From Nemophila menziesii (Eukaryota; Streptophyta; Magnoliopsida; Boraginales; Hydrophyllaceae), in the NCBI GenBank assembly GCA_029959085.1, contig JARWIR010000010.1, positions 31,736,731 to 31,800,730 of the forward strand: 64,000 nt of DNA. The letters run 5' to 3'. This document shows positions 10,366-21,506 of the stretch, piece after piece; the stretch's first letter is position 1, and every line of letters starts with the position of its first letter. A program made the translations under genes and the position numbers. The notes beneath the pieces are model-generated. The model ran no database searches. It was not told where the DNA came from and saw only the letters and a program-made list of their open reading frames with translations.

Positions 10366-12759
10366 CTCGATCTTATCTAGCATCCATTTTGTTGTGAATC
10401 CGGAAAGACCTCCTTCGACCACTCCTAATAATTATTCTAGACTTACATGCCAAAACTTCAACGCCTTCGTAAGTTGGATAGTTGAGAACATCCATAAGGG
10501 GACGGAACTTTCTGGCATACGAATCCATGTACTTCAACAATGTTAAATAATCAGAAATATACGTGTGGTATCCTTTATCTTTATCGTAAGTTTAAGTAAT
10601 ACAAATTAAATGACCACATGGACGGTGCAACATTTTCCACCTTCCGAACGTACATATTTGTTCGTTGACATTTACGATGAAATTCGTTCTATCACTATCT
10701 GATCTCCTACCATCTAACACATTAACGACCCATATCTCATCTTTTGCGTCGTAAAGATCGGAAACATAACCAGTCGCATATTCATAACTGTTATGTAGTT
10801 CAAGGGCAACCTCTGGTGGGAATACACATCCTTCTGTCAAGGCATATTTCCCTTGTTGTCTCCTTTCCACAAAGTAACCGGCACTTTTCTGAAATGTTAA
10901 CAATACAATAGCCGTTACGGGCAACCCCCTAACTCTCTTCAAAATATTATTAAAAACCTCTGATAAGTTTGTTGTCATATTACCATAACGGTACTCGCCG
11001 TCATGTGAAAGATACCATCTTTCTTTCGGGATATCTTCAACGCAACCTTTGTATTTCCCGTCATTTAACTCGAAAATTGTCAGAAATACTTATCGAATTC
11101 ATGCATATCCGACATGTAAGCAAGATCAATGAAAGTATTTTTTTCCATCCGATTTTTGTATTTGTTATTCAAATTGCTAGCTAAGTGACGCTCACAAAAT
11201 CGATGGACTATTTCAGGTTCCGGAAACACATCAGCCACGCTTCGCAATATACCTCTATGTCGATCCGGCAATAAACATATTTTCCGGTTCTTCATAACAT
11301 ATTTTTTAAAACAATTAGAAGAAGTCCATGTGTATGTCGACTCAACATCGGCTAACGAATAAGCTAAAGGAAATAGTTGATTGTTCGCATCATACCCAAC
11401 CGCAATAAGTAGTTTACCATTATACTTCCCATATAAATGGGTTGCATCAATGCTAACCACTGGAATCAAATGCTTGAAACTGTCGATATTAGCTTCATAT
11501 GCCCAACAAACCATATTAAATGTAGCTTTATTACCCACAACACGTTTATACTCAAACTCGTATATTGTTCCCCGGTTAGTATTTCGTAAAGCACCAAAAG
11601 TTAGGTAAATCCGTAAACGCACCTTCATGTGTTCCAAATATTTTTTCCACCACTTTTTGTTTACCCCGCCATGCCTTACCATATGAAATATAATGGTCGT
11701 AATCCTTATGAATTGAGTTTGTATCAATCCAATTTTCATAGCTATATCGGTCTTCACCATTACGAATACTTCATCCCTAACAAAATCCGAAGTCAATTGT
11801 CGGTGATTTTTCACAAGAATTTTGGGTTGACACTTATGTTCTTCTAACCTAGTAATCTCCCATACATTAGCACTACTAATAAAAATATCACGAATATAAA
11901 ATCCGCAACCGTCTTTAGCATGTACAAAAATGTGTGTAATGTATTTATTATTTGTCCTTTCCGTTTTACATTTCTTGTGATTTTTAAGGTGTCACCTATT
12001 CATGTCCAACAAAAGAGAACGCCTTGAAGCCTATGGCTCACCCAACATGATTTGAACTCCTTTCACCATGGAAGATGGTTGATTTAATTGCCAATCATGA
12101 CATTCTCCTTTTTCGCTTATATCAATAGGACCATAATTGTAATTAGTTGGATTAGAACAATCATCATCTTTATCGTCATCGTTACCACTATCTTCATTAC
12201 CATCACTATAAATATGAAAACCCTCTTCATCGGATGCCTCCGATTTGGTTTCGCTATCACTTTCACTTTCATTTTCACTATCAAATTTGAAAATTGTCTC
12301 GCGAATCGGCTCAAGAGGTGTGGATGTGTTACCCCGTTCATAATTCTTTTTACCCTTCTCACGAGAAGTGGACGCTTGCGTTTTAGGAATTTCTTTAATC
12401 TCGGCGTAAATCTCAATAGCATGGTATTGCCCGTTCCTCGCCCGACCTATCATCGCATTAATTGTGTCCTCCCCAACTACTAGAGCTAGAAACCGTGGAG
12501 GGTTTGACGAAATTGGACATCGCCATATTAAATCGAAAATAACTTCATTTACATTCCAATTGCAATTCGAACATACATCTTGTTTTAAACCAATTAACCC
12601 AATATCTCCCTTGGTCATAAACGCTTTACAATCTCCCCCCCCCCCCCCCCCAACATATTCAACAACATCGTTACAACTCCAAACAATATATCCTTCATAA
12701 AAATATAACCACATAATATTCATATGTACCAAAACCCCAATACAAAACCACATAATCAA
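10366..12759 (-). pseudogene. MULE (MuDR-type) transposase, broken
   Basis: Reads leftwards in three main pieces. 12759-12031: N-terminal MuDR-like region with CNWNVNEVIFDLIWRCP followed by an acidic linker rich in D, E and S. 11814-11080: MULE transposase core with IDATHLYGKYNGKLLIAVGY (catalytic D) and LPDRHRGI (second D), then FCERHLASNL. 10978-10592: SWIM-type zinc finger region (VNEQICTFGRWKM, PCGHLI). A further stretch to 10366 reads in another frame as a basic tail with RSGRRRSFRIHNKMD. Frame changes near 11080 and 10600 and a 17-base C run in the N-terminal part disable it. It mobilised a Mutator-like element; terminal repeats are unclear on the left, where it abuts the Athila-like element. 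Confidence 0.85.
12635..12651 (+). repeat. Poly-C tract of 17 bases
   Basis: Uninterrupted C run; on the minus strand it encodes part of a glycine run (VGGGGGG) in the MULE N-terminal frame. Its length makes the reading frame here uncertain. Confidence 0.95.
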
Positions 12760-13112
12760 TAGTAAATCAAAGACAATATATAAAACCTAAATTAACCTAA
12801 TCAATAATAGAAATAAACTCCTACAACTAATTTTTACTACAACTATTATATAAAACAAATAAAACCTTTTTTTACTTATATACAATATATATAATAGCAA
12901 ATGAATAGAATAATTACCTTCAAGATTAAATGTTTAAGGATTTGATGAAAAAATTGAAGGTTTCGGATGGATTATTAATGAGTGTGAGTGTAGGAGAGAA
13001 ATGTTTATTAACACAGGATAGAAATGAGTAGGGTTCTATATTTACCCTAAATTTCTGTTATGGGAAGTCAACTAACGACTGTCCTTTAATTTTTCCGTAA
13101 ATGAGAATAAAG

Positions 13113-13256
13113 CGGCGGTCAATCGACCGCCCTTAATTAATATTGCGTATTAGTCGATGGGCGGTCATCAAAGAACCGCCCTACGTATTTAATCAAATAG
13201 CTAAGGGTGGTGTTCAGTTTACCGCCCAACAAAAGAGGCGGTGAACGGGCCACCGT
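13113..13256. repeat. Array of four GGCGGT/ACCGCC hairpins
   Basis: Four successive inverted repeats: GGCGGTC-AATC-GACCGCC (about 13113-13130), GGGCGGT...ACCGCCC (about 13161-13183), GGGTGGT...TACCGCCC (about 13205-13228) and GGCGGT...CACCGTC (about 13236-13256). GC-rich stems sit in AT-rich DNA. The position, upstream of the MULE coding region and near the expected element end, suggests subterminal repeats (inference). Confidence 0.75.
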
Positions 13257-13269
13257 CAGTGCGCCAAAT

Positions 13270-13930
13270 GCACAATAACTTTTTTTTTTATACCAATCGC
13301 CAATTATTTATAATAAAAACGTTAAAATTAAAAAAAAAACTCAAGATCTCCTTTTACCTTAATATAAATTTTTACTGAAACCCTGAGTATTATAGTATGA
13401 TTCCTTTTTATTGACTTTAATGTGTCGTATATATTAACAAAATTTATCTTTTCGAACGAGTATGTATCATAATGAATGAAACATCATATTAGCCTTCTCA
13501 ATTTAGTGCAGATATTGATATTAACTTGTCAATTTAGTGTACATGCTGCAACTTGCAATTGACTTTAAAGTACTCTTTTATTAGTAACCATCAACAGGTT
13601 GAAAACATTTGGATATTACATGGAAAGAGAATTTTTGTGTTGATAATATCACGTTCAAATAAGTTTACTTTTATTTTAAACTTTTTATTTTGTCAAACTT
13701 TAAAAAAATAAAAAACGTGATTTTGGATGAAGAGAGTACATCTTACAATTAATTTAATTTCTACCCCTTACTTTTCGTATGTTAAGCTAACGTTAAGACC
13801 ATACGTTGGTAACGAGGGTGGAGACGGACACCAAATCTTAATTTTTGAACCAGTTTTTCAAGGAAATACCTAAATTATTTATACATGTAAAGCTTTTTGT
13901 AAATGAAAAGCAGAATAAAGTAGTATTGGA
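13270..13930. other. AT-rich intergenic stretch
   Basis: Homopolymer runs and scattered stops in all frames; I see no gene, RNA or terminal repeat here. Confidence 0.5.
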
Positions 13931-14226
13931 ATGGTTAGACGAAAGGTGATTTGCAGCTCTAGACAGGTTTTTTCAAAACCAGTCTGGACTGATTCAACAG
14001 CGGAGACAGAAGCAATAGCGGTTTACGAGGCAACCAAACTCGCAACTCAGGATAGTGGCAAGAAAACAGTTATCTGTTCCGACAACCTTGAGTTAGTTCA
14101 AAGTATCATATTGTTGTCAGTAGCATGGTGGAAGCTCAGGTTATTCATTAAGTAAATCCAGAAAGCTGTTGAGAAACATGGAAACATGTCTTTCATGCAT
14201 ATTTTAAGAAGACATAATGAATGGGC
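13931..14226 (+). pseudogene. RNase H-like (RVT_3) remnant, split by Copia insertion
   Basis: Reading MVRRKVICSSRQVF then STAETEAIAVYEATKLATQD, VICSDNLELVQSI, a stop at 14153-14155, and in frame MSFMHILRRHNEWA. This is the plant LINE-type RNase H pattern (E, D, then HN). The frame runs up to the Copia insertion point and resumes after it (19484-19540) to a TAG. It is most likely an old LINE 3' end; a domesticated RNase H gene is less likely because the domain start is missing. Confidence 0.65.
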
Positions 14227-14414
14227 TGATAAGATGAGAGACTTGCCAAGCAAGTAAATGCCAGCTCATCGTAACAAACCTGTAACAAGAAACAAGAATT
14301 AGTTAGAGAGTTAGTGAATTGTATATATACATATTGATAAGATGTAAAACATAATCAATTCAATCAATAGAATCTTTTCTCTCTCTCTATTCTTACTCTA
14401 TCTCTGTTTTAACA
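14227..14414 (+). repeat. Copia 5' LTR
   Basis: Begins TGATAAGATGAGAGAC and ends GTTTTAACA. It contains a TATA-like GTATATATACAT and a CT-rich 3' part. It matches the 3' LTR except for an A/T difference in ATTCTTACTC and another in the last four bases. Confidence 0.95.
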
Positions 14415-14428
14415 TGGTATCAGAGCCC
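14415..14428 (+). other. Copia primer-binding site
   Basis: TGGTATCAGAGCCC directly follows the LTR and is the standard plant Copia site complementary to initiator methionine tRNA. Confidence 0.9.
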
Positions 14429-14642
14429 AGATCCATAAGAGGTCGGTGGTTCGAGTCTTGTCGTCGTCACCCAATTTAAAAATTCACGTAGCAAAGACTA
14501 GACATGCAAAAAAATGACATGAATCTAGCTTGCACGTGAGGGGGCGTATTGAGCATGTAATACTCATATATAATATATAAGATGACCCCTCCTGACAGCT
14601 TAAGCTTTTGGGAGAATCGGTTGTCTAACATGGTATCAGAAC
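14429..14642 (+). repeat. TRIM-like segment in Copia leader
   Basis: After the first primer site comes a leader typical of TRIM elements (GGTGGTTCGAGTCTTG, GTCACCCAATTTAAAAATTC), then a purine tract GTGAGGGGG. An 81-bp LTR-like unit from TGAGCATG to TCTAACA (14550-14630) follows, and then a second TGGTATCAGA (14631-14640). The element therefore has two LTR-end/primer-site junctions in a row. Confidence 0.65.
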
Positions 14643-14781
14643 TAATGAAGAAACAAGCTTCTTCATCACCATTAATGGCGGTGCTCATGAAGCTTTGCTA
14701 TTCTTCAAGCTAATATCGATCCTCTTATTCCGCAATTCTCAAAACTTCTCTTCTTTTTCTTCTTAAAACTCCTCGTCATCA

Positions 14782-17700
14782 ATGGCGTCTTCTTCATCAT
14801 CAACACCTCACATCTCATCCAGTTCTGAAATACCAGCTGGATTACTTCTGCTACGACAAAATTGGTCCTCTCTCGTTCAAATCAAACTCGATTCTACAAA
14901 TTATGTTTTGTGGAAGGCTCAACTTGAAGCTGTGTTAGAAGCTCATGGTTATTTGAGTCATGTTACTCAATCAATTTCTCCACCTTCATCGGCTGATTCT
15001 GCACATTCTACATGGTTGATTGAAGATCATCAACTGAAGGTTTCACTTCTATCATCTATGATTCCTTCGGTCTTCTCTCAAGTAGTTCGATCACAAACAG
15101 CTCATGATGTTTGGGTAAAACTTGAAGAATTGTTCGTCAATCAATGCAGAACTCATGTTCATCAACTGAAGATGAAACTGTGTAATCTTAAGAAGGGGAG
15201 AAAACAATGACAGAATATCTAGCTAACATACAAGACATTTGTGATGGTTTAGACACAGCTGCTGCCTCGTTACCTCTTGAAGATGTGATTATGTATACTC
15301 TCAAAGGCTTACCTGCTGAGTATAATCAGTTCAAATCGAGTATACGAATCACAAATGCCCAAACCTCAACGCTTAGTTTTCATTCACTTTGAAGTTTACT
15401 TGTATCCGAAGAACTTCATATGAAAATGGCTGATTCAGTGGATAATTCTCATACACATACTGCATTATTTACTTCATCTTCTTCAAATTCTGCAGCTAAT
15501 GTTGGAAGAGGTCGTGGTCCTTCAAATCGTGGTAGAGGTTATGCAAATCGAGGCAGAGGAAGACAATTTTTCAATCAAAACTCTTCTATTCTATGAGCTC
15601 CTTCATCTCAAAATTATGGTATGAATACTAATGCTCCTACTTGTCAAATTTGTACTAGAATTGGGCATAGTGCACTTGACTGTTGGTATAGAACTGATAT
15701 GGTGAATTATCCTTCACCACGAGCACAAAACCGTGTTGTTTTAGCTGCTCATTCAACTAATAATCATCAACATCCTAATACCTCTGATTCATATGCTCCA
15801 AATCAAAGTTATGATCCTGAAACATGGTATTTGGATAGTGGTGCCAATAGTCATGTGACTAATGATCCCAATCTACTTCAGCAATCTCAATCATATAGTG
15901 GATCAAGTTCTATTTCAGTAGGAAATGGCCAAGCTCTTGAAATTGCAAACATTGGTCACAGTAAGCTTCTCACTCCTTACTCAGCTTTCTCTTTACAATC
16001 TATACTTCATGTGCCCTCTATATCTTCAAATCTATTATCTATCTCGAAGTTTACAGCTGATAATAACTGTGTAATCACTTTCTCCTCGAGTTCAGTTTCT
16101 ATTCATGATGTTACCTCACACAAACTGCTGTTTTAGGGCCCATGTAAAGATGGTTTATATCCTTTATCATCTGGTGAACATGCATCTACTTCACAAGTTC
16201 ATAATTGCATCAATAAGTCCCTGAGGTGTTTGTCCTAAAAAATGGTCTCATCTCCAGCTGAATTGTGGCACTTAATATTAGGCCACCCATCTTCACAAGC
16301 TTTGGCTCCTTTAGCTTGTATTTTAAACACTAGATTAGATCATTTTGGGATTAAATGTAACTCTTGTGCTATTTCTAAGGCACATAAACTTCCTTTTAAT
16401 CTGTCTACTTCTAAATCTCTACAACCTTTTGATATTATTCACAGTGATGTTTGGGGTCCATCACATACAGCTTCTTGCTCATCTTTTACATATTATGTAT
16501 TGTTTGTAGACGATTTTAGCAGGTTCAGCTGGGTTTATCCATTAAGGTATAAATCAGAAGTTTATGAAGTGTTTAAGTCCTTCTCTACACTTATACAAAA
16601 TCAGTTTCAAACTACTATTAAATGCTTGAGATCAGATAATGGAGGAGAGTATACAAGCAATGCATTTAAACTCTATCTTCAGTCTTTGGGAATAGTTCAT
16701 CAAACATCTTGCCCTCACACTCCTGAGCAAAATGGAGTTTCTGAGCGCAAACATAGACACTTAATAGAGACAACACTCTCCATTTTAACTCATGCTTCTT
16801 TACCTATGAAGTATTGGTGTGAGGCACTATCTGCAGCTGTATATTTAATCAATATACTCCCAAGTCCTTCCCTTAATAAATTGAGCTCATATGAACTCCT
16901 GTACAAAACTAAACCTTCATATAATCATCTAAGAGTGGTTGGGTGTTTGTGCTACCCTTGGATCAAACCTTATAACCAACACAAATTTACTCCAACCTCT
17001 GAAAGGTGTGTGTTCTTAGGCTATTGTTCTTATTCTAAAGGCTATAAATGCCAATCTCTTTCTTCTTCAAAACAATATATTTCAAGACATGTCAGATTTG
17101 ATGAGACTATTTTTCCTTTTGCCTCTACTCCTAACACACCCTCTATTACTACAACATCAAATTCATCAAATTTTGTTGATCTTTTTCCCTCTATAAATCT
17201 CTCTTCACTTACTAAGCCATTTAATTCACTACCATCTTATAATCATAGTTCATCCTCCACCTCAACCACTGAAAACTCTTCCCAAGAAACTAGTTCATCT
17301 ACTGTTCCTTCTCAACCATCTTCAAACTCTTCAAATCCACCTCCACCTTCACCTCCACCTCCACCTCAGCCGCCTAAACATCACATGATCACAAGAAAAC
17401 AAACAGGTTCTCTTAAACCATCCTACAAATGTCAATCACTCATTCAAACTCCACCTCTCATTGAACCTTTATCCTTCAAAGAAGCATCTCAGTCTCAACA
17501 TTGGATAGATGCCATGAAGGAAGAATATAATGCTTTAATTAGTCAAAACACTTGGACACTTGTGCCAGCTCCAATTGGAAGAACACCAATTACATGTAAA
17601 TGGATATACAAAATAAAACGAAATGCAAATGGATCTATTGCTCGACTTGTTGCTCGTGGATTCCTTCAAGAATATGGTCTAGACTATACAGAAACATTCA

Positions 17701-19326
17701 GTCCTGTGGTAAAACACCAGACTATTCGAATAATTCTTGCCTTAGCTGTTTCAAACAAGTGGAAAATAAGGCAACTTGATGTTTCAAACGCTTTTCTCCA
17801 TGGACAACTTAATGAGGAGGTATATATGGCTCAACCTTCTGGGTTTATTAGTAAAGACCAACCTTCATATGTCTGCAAATTAAATAGGTCCTTGAATGGG
17901 CTTAAACAAGCTCCACGAGCTTGGTATTCTTTACTCTACTCTTTCTTGATTGAGCATGGCTTTACTTCCAGCTCAGCAGATTCTTCAATGTTTGTTAAAG
18001 GTTCTAATTCTACCCTTACTATCATCTTAGTCTATGTTGATGATATTTTAGTAACTGGAGCAAATAGTGACTCAATAATATTGATTATTCAAGCATTAAA
18101 AAGTCGGATTCAAATGAAAGATTTAGGCACACTTGCTTATTTTCTTAGACTTGAGATTACTTCTCATGGTGAGAATTTGGTTGTTTCTCAGGCTAATTAT
18201 GCCTTATCTATTCTCAAAAGAGCAGGCTTAAGTGAATGCAAAGCATCAACTACTCCTACACTAAGTAAATATATGGTCTCTACAAATTATAATACACAAT
18301 TGTTTGAAGATCCATTTTTATTTAGAAGTTTAACTGGTGCTTTACAGTACCTTACTATTACAAGACCAGATATTGCCTTTTCTGTCAATCAAATATGCCA
18401 ATCTATGCATAAGCCTACGAATGGAGACTATGAAGCCTTAAAGAAATTACTAAGATATGTTAAAGGTACTATTCATTACAGTCTTCACTTCACACCCTCT
18501 TCTTCAACTCTTCATGCTTTCTCAGACTCCGATTGGGCTAGTAATGCTGTAGATAGGCGCTCTACGACGGGCTATTGTATTTTCTTGGGTAAGAATCTTG
18601 TCTCTTGGGGTTCTAAACGACAAACCACAGTCTCAAGATCCTCTACTGAAGCAGAATACAGAGCTTTAGCTCATGTATCTGCTGAAATCAAATGGTTCAC
18701 ATTTCTGCTTAAATCTCTTCACATACCAGTTATCACTCCCACTCTTGCTTGTGATAACTTATCTGCTTTAGCTTTGGCGAATAATCCTGTGTTTCATACC
18801 AGAACAAGGCATATCGATGTTGATTTCCATTTTGTTCGAGAACAAGTCAAGTCAAAGCTTCTTCACTTACATCATGTCTCTTCTTCAGAACAAATTGCTG
18901 ACATCTTAACTAAAGGACAGAGCCGGCCCGGGCCCAAAGCAGCCAAGGCGGCCGCTTTGGGCCCCACAATTTTGAGGGCCCCAAAAAAATATTTAACTGT
19001 TTTAAATATGTATGTTTAGATGTTACAATTAACATAAACATAGAGTTAGCCTAATGGAAATACGGTTGGCATCCATGCAGTAGGTCGCGCGTTCGAAACA
19101 GGGGCAGCTCCTATGATTTTTTTCTTAAAATCACTCTACATCTAAAAGAATAAAAACAATAAAAGGCCCCATTTTTTTTCTCGCCTTAGGTACTCGAGAC
19201 GCTCGGGCCGGCCCTGCTAAAGGACTTGGAGTTTCTATCTTCACTTCGTTACTTCACAAGCTTTCCATGCTAAACATGCTTAGCTTGAGGGGGGATGATA
19301 AGATGAGAGACTTGCCAAGCAAGTAA
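14782..19326 (+). pseudogene. Copia gag-pol polyprotein, broken and interrupted
   Basis: Gag begins at ATG 14782 (WSSLVQIKLDSTNY, LEAVLEAHGYL). A frame change at the G run 15195-15198 shifts to the frame used by all later domains; adding one G would restore it. In-frame stops follow at 15390, 15594, 16134 and near 16236. Domains: RGRG-rich linker and zinc knuckle (CQICTRIGHSALDC), protease (WYLDSGANSHVT), integrase (HLILGHPS, CNSC, IIHSDVWGPS, FVDDFSRF, PEQNGVSERKHRHL), reverse transcriptase (LDVSNAFLHGQLNEEVY, YVDDILVTG) and RNase H (SRSSTEAEYRAL). Catalytic motifs are intact; the usual YFLG(L/I)E motif reads YFLRLEI. The hAT MITE interrupts the last codons after ADILTKG, and the frame would end inside the 3' LTR. 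Confidence 0.93.
18918..19216. mobile_element. hAT MITE nested in Copia
   Basis: 299 bp with ends CAGAGCCGGCCCGGGCC and, on the other strand, CAGGGCCGGCCCGAGC. A perfect 8-bp target duplication CTAAAGGA flanks it (18910-18917 and 19217-19224). It contains an inner GC-rich inverted repeat (GGGCCCAAAGC / GCTTTGGGCCC) and a tRNA-like pair of motifs: TTAGCCTAATGG (19046-19057) like an A box and GTTCGAAAC (19091-19099) like a B box. Its right end matches the right end of the hAT relic at 51622. Confidence 0.93.
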
Positions 19327-19483
19327 ATGCCAGCTCATCGTAACAAACCTGTAACAAGAAACAAGAATTAGTTAGAGAGTTAGTGAATTGTATATATACA
19401 TATTGATAAGATGTAAAACATAATCAATTCAATCAATAGAATCTTTTCTCTCTCTCTATTCTTTCTCTATCTCTGTTTTATCA
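19296..19483 (+). repeat. Copia 3' LTR
   Basis: Same 188-bp unit as the 5' LTR, starting TGATAAG directly after the purine tract and ending GTTTTATCA, followed by the TGGGC duplication. It ends about 500 bp upstream of the RING-H2 gene on the same strand. Confidence 0.95.
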
Positions 19484-19540
19484 TGGGCTTACAGAACGGC
19501 GCGGAAAGTTAGGCAGCAACCAGCATGGAGGAGTCCATAG

Positions 19541-19990
19541 AATATATTAACCCTCCATTTCAGATGATTGGATATTGGCTAAGGAATATACTAGACACAT
19601 TTTCCGCCGGAAAAAAAAAACTAACGCTAACGCCATAATTAAAGCTAAAGTGCAATTTGTACTTCTGATCCAAGTTGAGAGACCAATAATAAAAATCAGC
19701 ACGTTGGAATTGGAATATCATAATCATATATTTTTCGCACATGTGATTTCATAATTCAACAAGATAAGAAAGGTGGACTAAAAGTCTAAAATAGTACATA
19801 AAAAACTCAAATTCCTTACCTGACTACATTACAGAGACTTGCCAGGAAGGTACTATACCTTCTTCACATTCAAACAATCACAAGAACACACGCGACAATT
19901 ATATCTATATATTTCAATTTCAGAATCCATATCTCTTCAACCTTTTCTCTCCACATATCTTCTTCAACTGTCAAAACACAAATTTATATC
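19541..19990. other. Upstream region of the RING-H2 gene
   Basis: No coding sequence. A TATA-like TATATCTATATATTTC lies about 85 bases before the RING-H2 start and may be its core promoter. CT-rich leader-like sequence (TCTTCAACC, TCTCTCCACATATC) follows. Confidence 0.45.
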
Positions 19991-20314
19991 ATGGCATCAC
20001 AGATGATAGATTTCGATCATGTTTTCGACCTTGACATGGCCTTGGATTTTGAGGACTATCCAAGCCATAGTCAGGTAGAGAACAATATTGATGGAAACAC
20101 AGCGGCTTCTACAATTGAATTGTTACCTACTGTTCGTGCAATTGGTGTTTGTTCGATATGTTTGGAAGATTTCGAGTCAGTTGAAGGTGGAAAACAAACC
20201 CAGTGTAACCACATTTTTCACGAAACATGTATCCAAACATGGCTTTCTCGACATAATTCTTGCCCACTTTGCCGTTCCAATGTATATAATGACTCAGGCA
20301 AGCATCACCTGTAA
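19991..20314 (+). CDS. Small RING-H2 finger protein (putative E3 ubiquitin ligase)
   Basis: Intronless, 107 aa. A RING-H2 domain fills residues 54-94 with the full set of ligands: C54, C57, C72, H74, H77, C80, C91, C94 (CSIC, CNHIFHETC, CPLC). The N-terminal 45 residues are acidic (FDHVFDLDMALDFEDYP). There is no signal peptide or membrane segment, so it is probably a soluble ATL/RHA-like or BTL-like ligase that brings an E2 enzyme to a substrate; the substrate is unknown. The region before the start looks like a leader with a TATA-like box about 85 bases upstream. The frame is clean and base composition is typical of a host gene. It could be a retained single-exon copy of a longer family member, but the domain is complete. 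Confidence 0.85.
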   Translation: MASQMIDFDHVFDLDMALDFEDYPSHSQVENNIDGNTAASTIELLPTVRAIGVCSICLEDFESVEGGKQTQCNHIFHETCIQTWLSRHNSCPLCRSNVYNDSGKHHL

Positions 20315-20756
20315 ATAACTTTAAGTTTCCCAGGAGTATTGGTCTTTACACTTCATAGATTGTTGTCTTGATCATGGAACACTAGTTCAGTAGTCCTAGA
20401 TTAGGATGTTTATTAGTTATGTAAGATAAATTCATTTCTTCGTTCTATAAATAGCATTAATATTCTTCATTCATTCGTTGTAGACTTATTCTTGTTATTC
20501 AATATGCAGGTCAAATGTGTGTTTGGATAAGAGTAATTATATAAGCAGTAATTAAATAACTTTGAAATGACAAAAGCATAAATAGTTATGATCATGACAC
20601 ACTGTCGTTGAAAATTAAAAAAATCATATCTGAATTAAATATTTCTAAAATCACTAGTTATCCCTTTGAATAATCTTATTTTTAGTCAATCAAGCACAAA
20701 ATTTCTTCGACTCAAAGGATACTAGAACATATTTTTTCCGCTTCGTTCACTAACAA
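20315..20756. other. 3' flank of the RING-H2 gene
   Basis: No further gene. TATAAATAGCATTAATATTC near 20447-20465 may include a polyadenylation signal. Confidence 0.4.
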
Positions 20757-21156
20757 TATTAAATAGAGATAATTACACCTAGGGTCTTGACCACACCCCC
20801 TCTTCAAGTTGGGGACCTGGCCTGGAGCCTTTTCTTACTAAAGACCTCAGAAACTTTTTTACACATAAACCCCAAAATCCCAATTACTAGACTACCCTTC
20901 TTTTGTTTTCTCTACACCTATATATACTAATTATCCCATTTCTAATTTCATTTACGTTGTAAATACAATTCCTCACCTCATTACTTCTCTCTCCTCTCTC
21001 CTCTCAACCACCATCGACACTACCTAAATGACCACCACCAAACCGCCACCACCACCTCCATCAACCACAACCACCTCCATCAACCACCACCGGCATGACA
21101 ACAGAAGCACCTTCTTCACCGTGATTAGGCGAGCACCACCACACCGAGCCTGCAGT

Positions 21157-21506
21157 GGTAGATCGAGATCGAGGTAAGGACCTTCCATTTCCGACCACCT
21201 GCTGCACAAATCCTTCACCACCTTCGAGCTTCACCGGCGACGAGGTTCCTCCTTCGACTAGATCTCGTCTTCACCGCCTTCGAGCAGCCATGGAAGAAGG
21301 CTTGTGAGCAGCCACGGAAGACGCGTAACTTGGTAGATCGAGATCGAGGTAAGGACCTTCCATTCCGACCACCTGCTGCACAAATCCTTCACCGCCTTCG
21401 AGCTTCACCGGCGACGAGGTTCCTCCTTCAACTAGATCTCGTCTTCACCGCCTTCGAGCAGCCATGGAAGAAGGCTTGTGAGCAGCCACGGAAGACGCGT
21501 GACTTC
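21157..21506 (+). repeat. 175-bp tandem duplication
   Basis: Two near-identical copies (21157-21331 and 21332-21506) starting GGTAGATCGAGATCGAGG, differing at a few bases and one small gap. The block is GC-rich and contains phrases such as CTTCACCGCCTTCGAGC; it may be a captured gene piece, but I recognise no protein. Confidence 0.88.

Larger units (their letters stand above)
14227..19483 (+). mobile_element. Complete Ty1/Copia retrotransposon
   Basis: Two 188-bp LTRs, a methionine-type primer site, gag-pol in Copia order and a purine tract TTGAGGGGGGA just before the 3' LTR (about 19285-19295). A 5-bp target duplication TGGGC stands at 14222-14226 and 19484-19488. The two LTRs differ at 2 of 188 positions by eye, so insertion is recent. 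Internal features include a TRIM-like leader and a nested hAT MITE. The lineage looks Ale/Retrofit-like, with moderate confidence. Confidence 0.95.

Noticed and set aside
11381..11847. Plus-strand frames over the MULE
   Set aside because: They are shadows of the minus-strand transposase core, which has the recognised motifs.
12088..12483. Plus-strand 131-codon frame rich in I, T and F
   Set aside because: It is the complement of the acidic linker of the MULE transposase.
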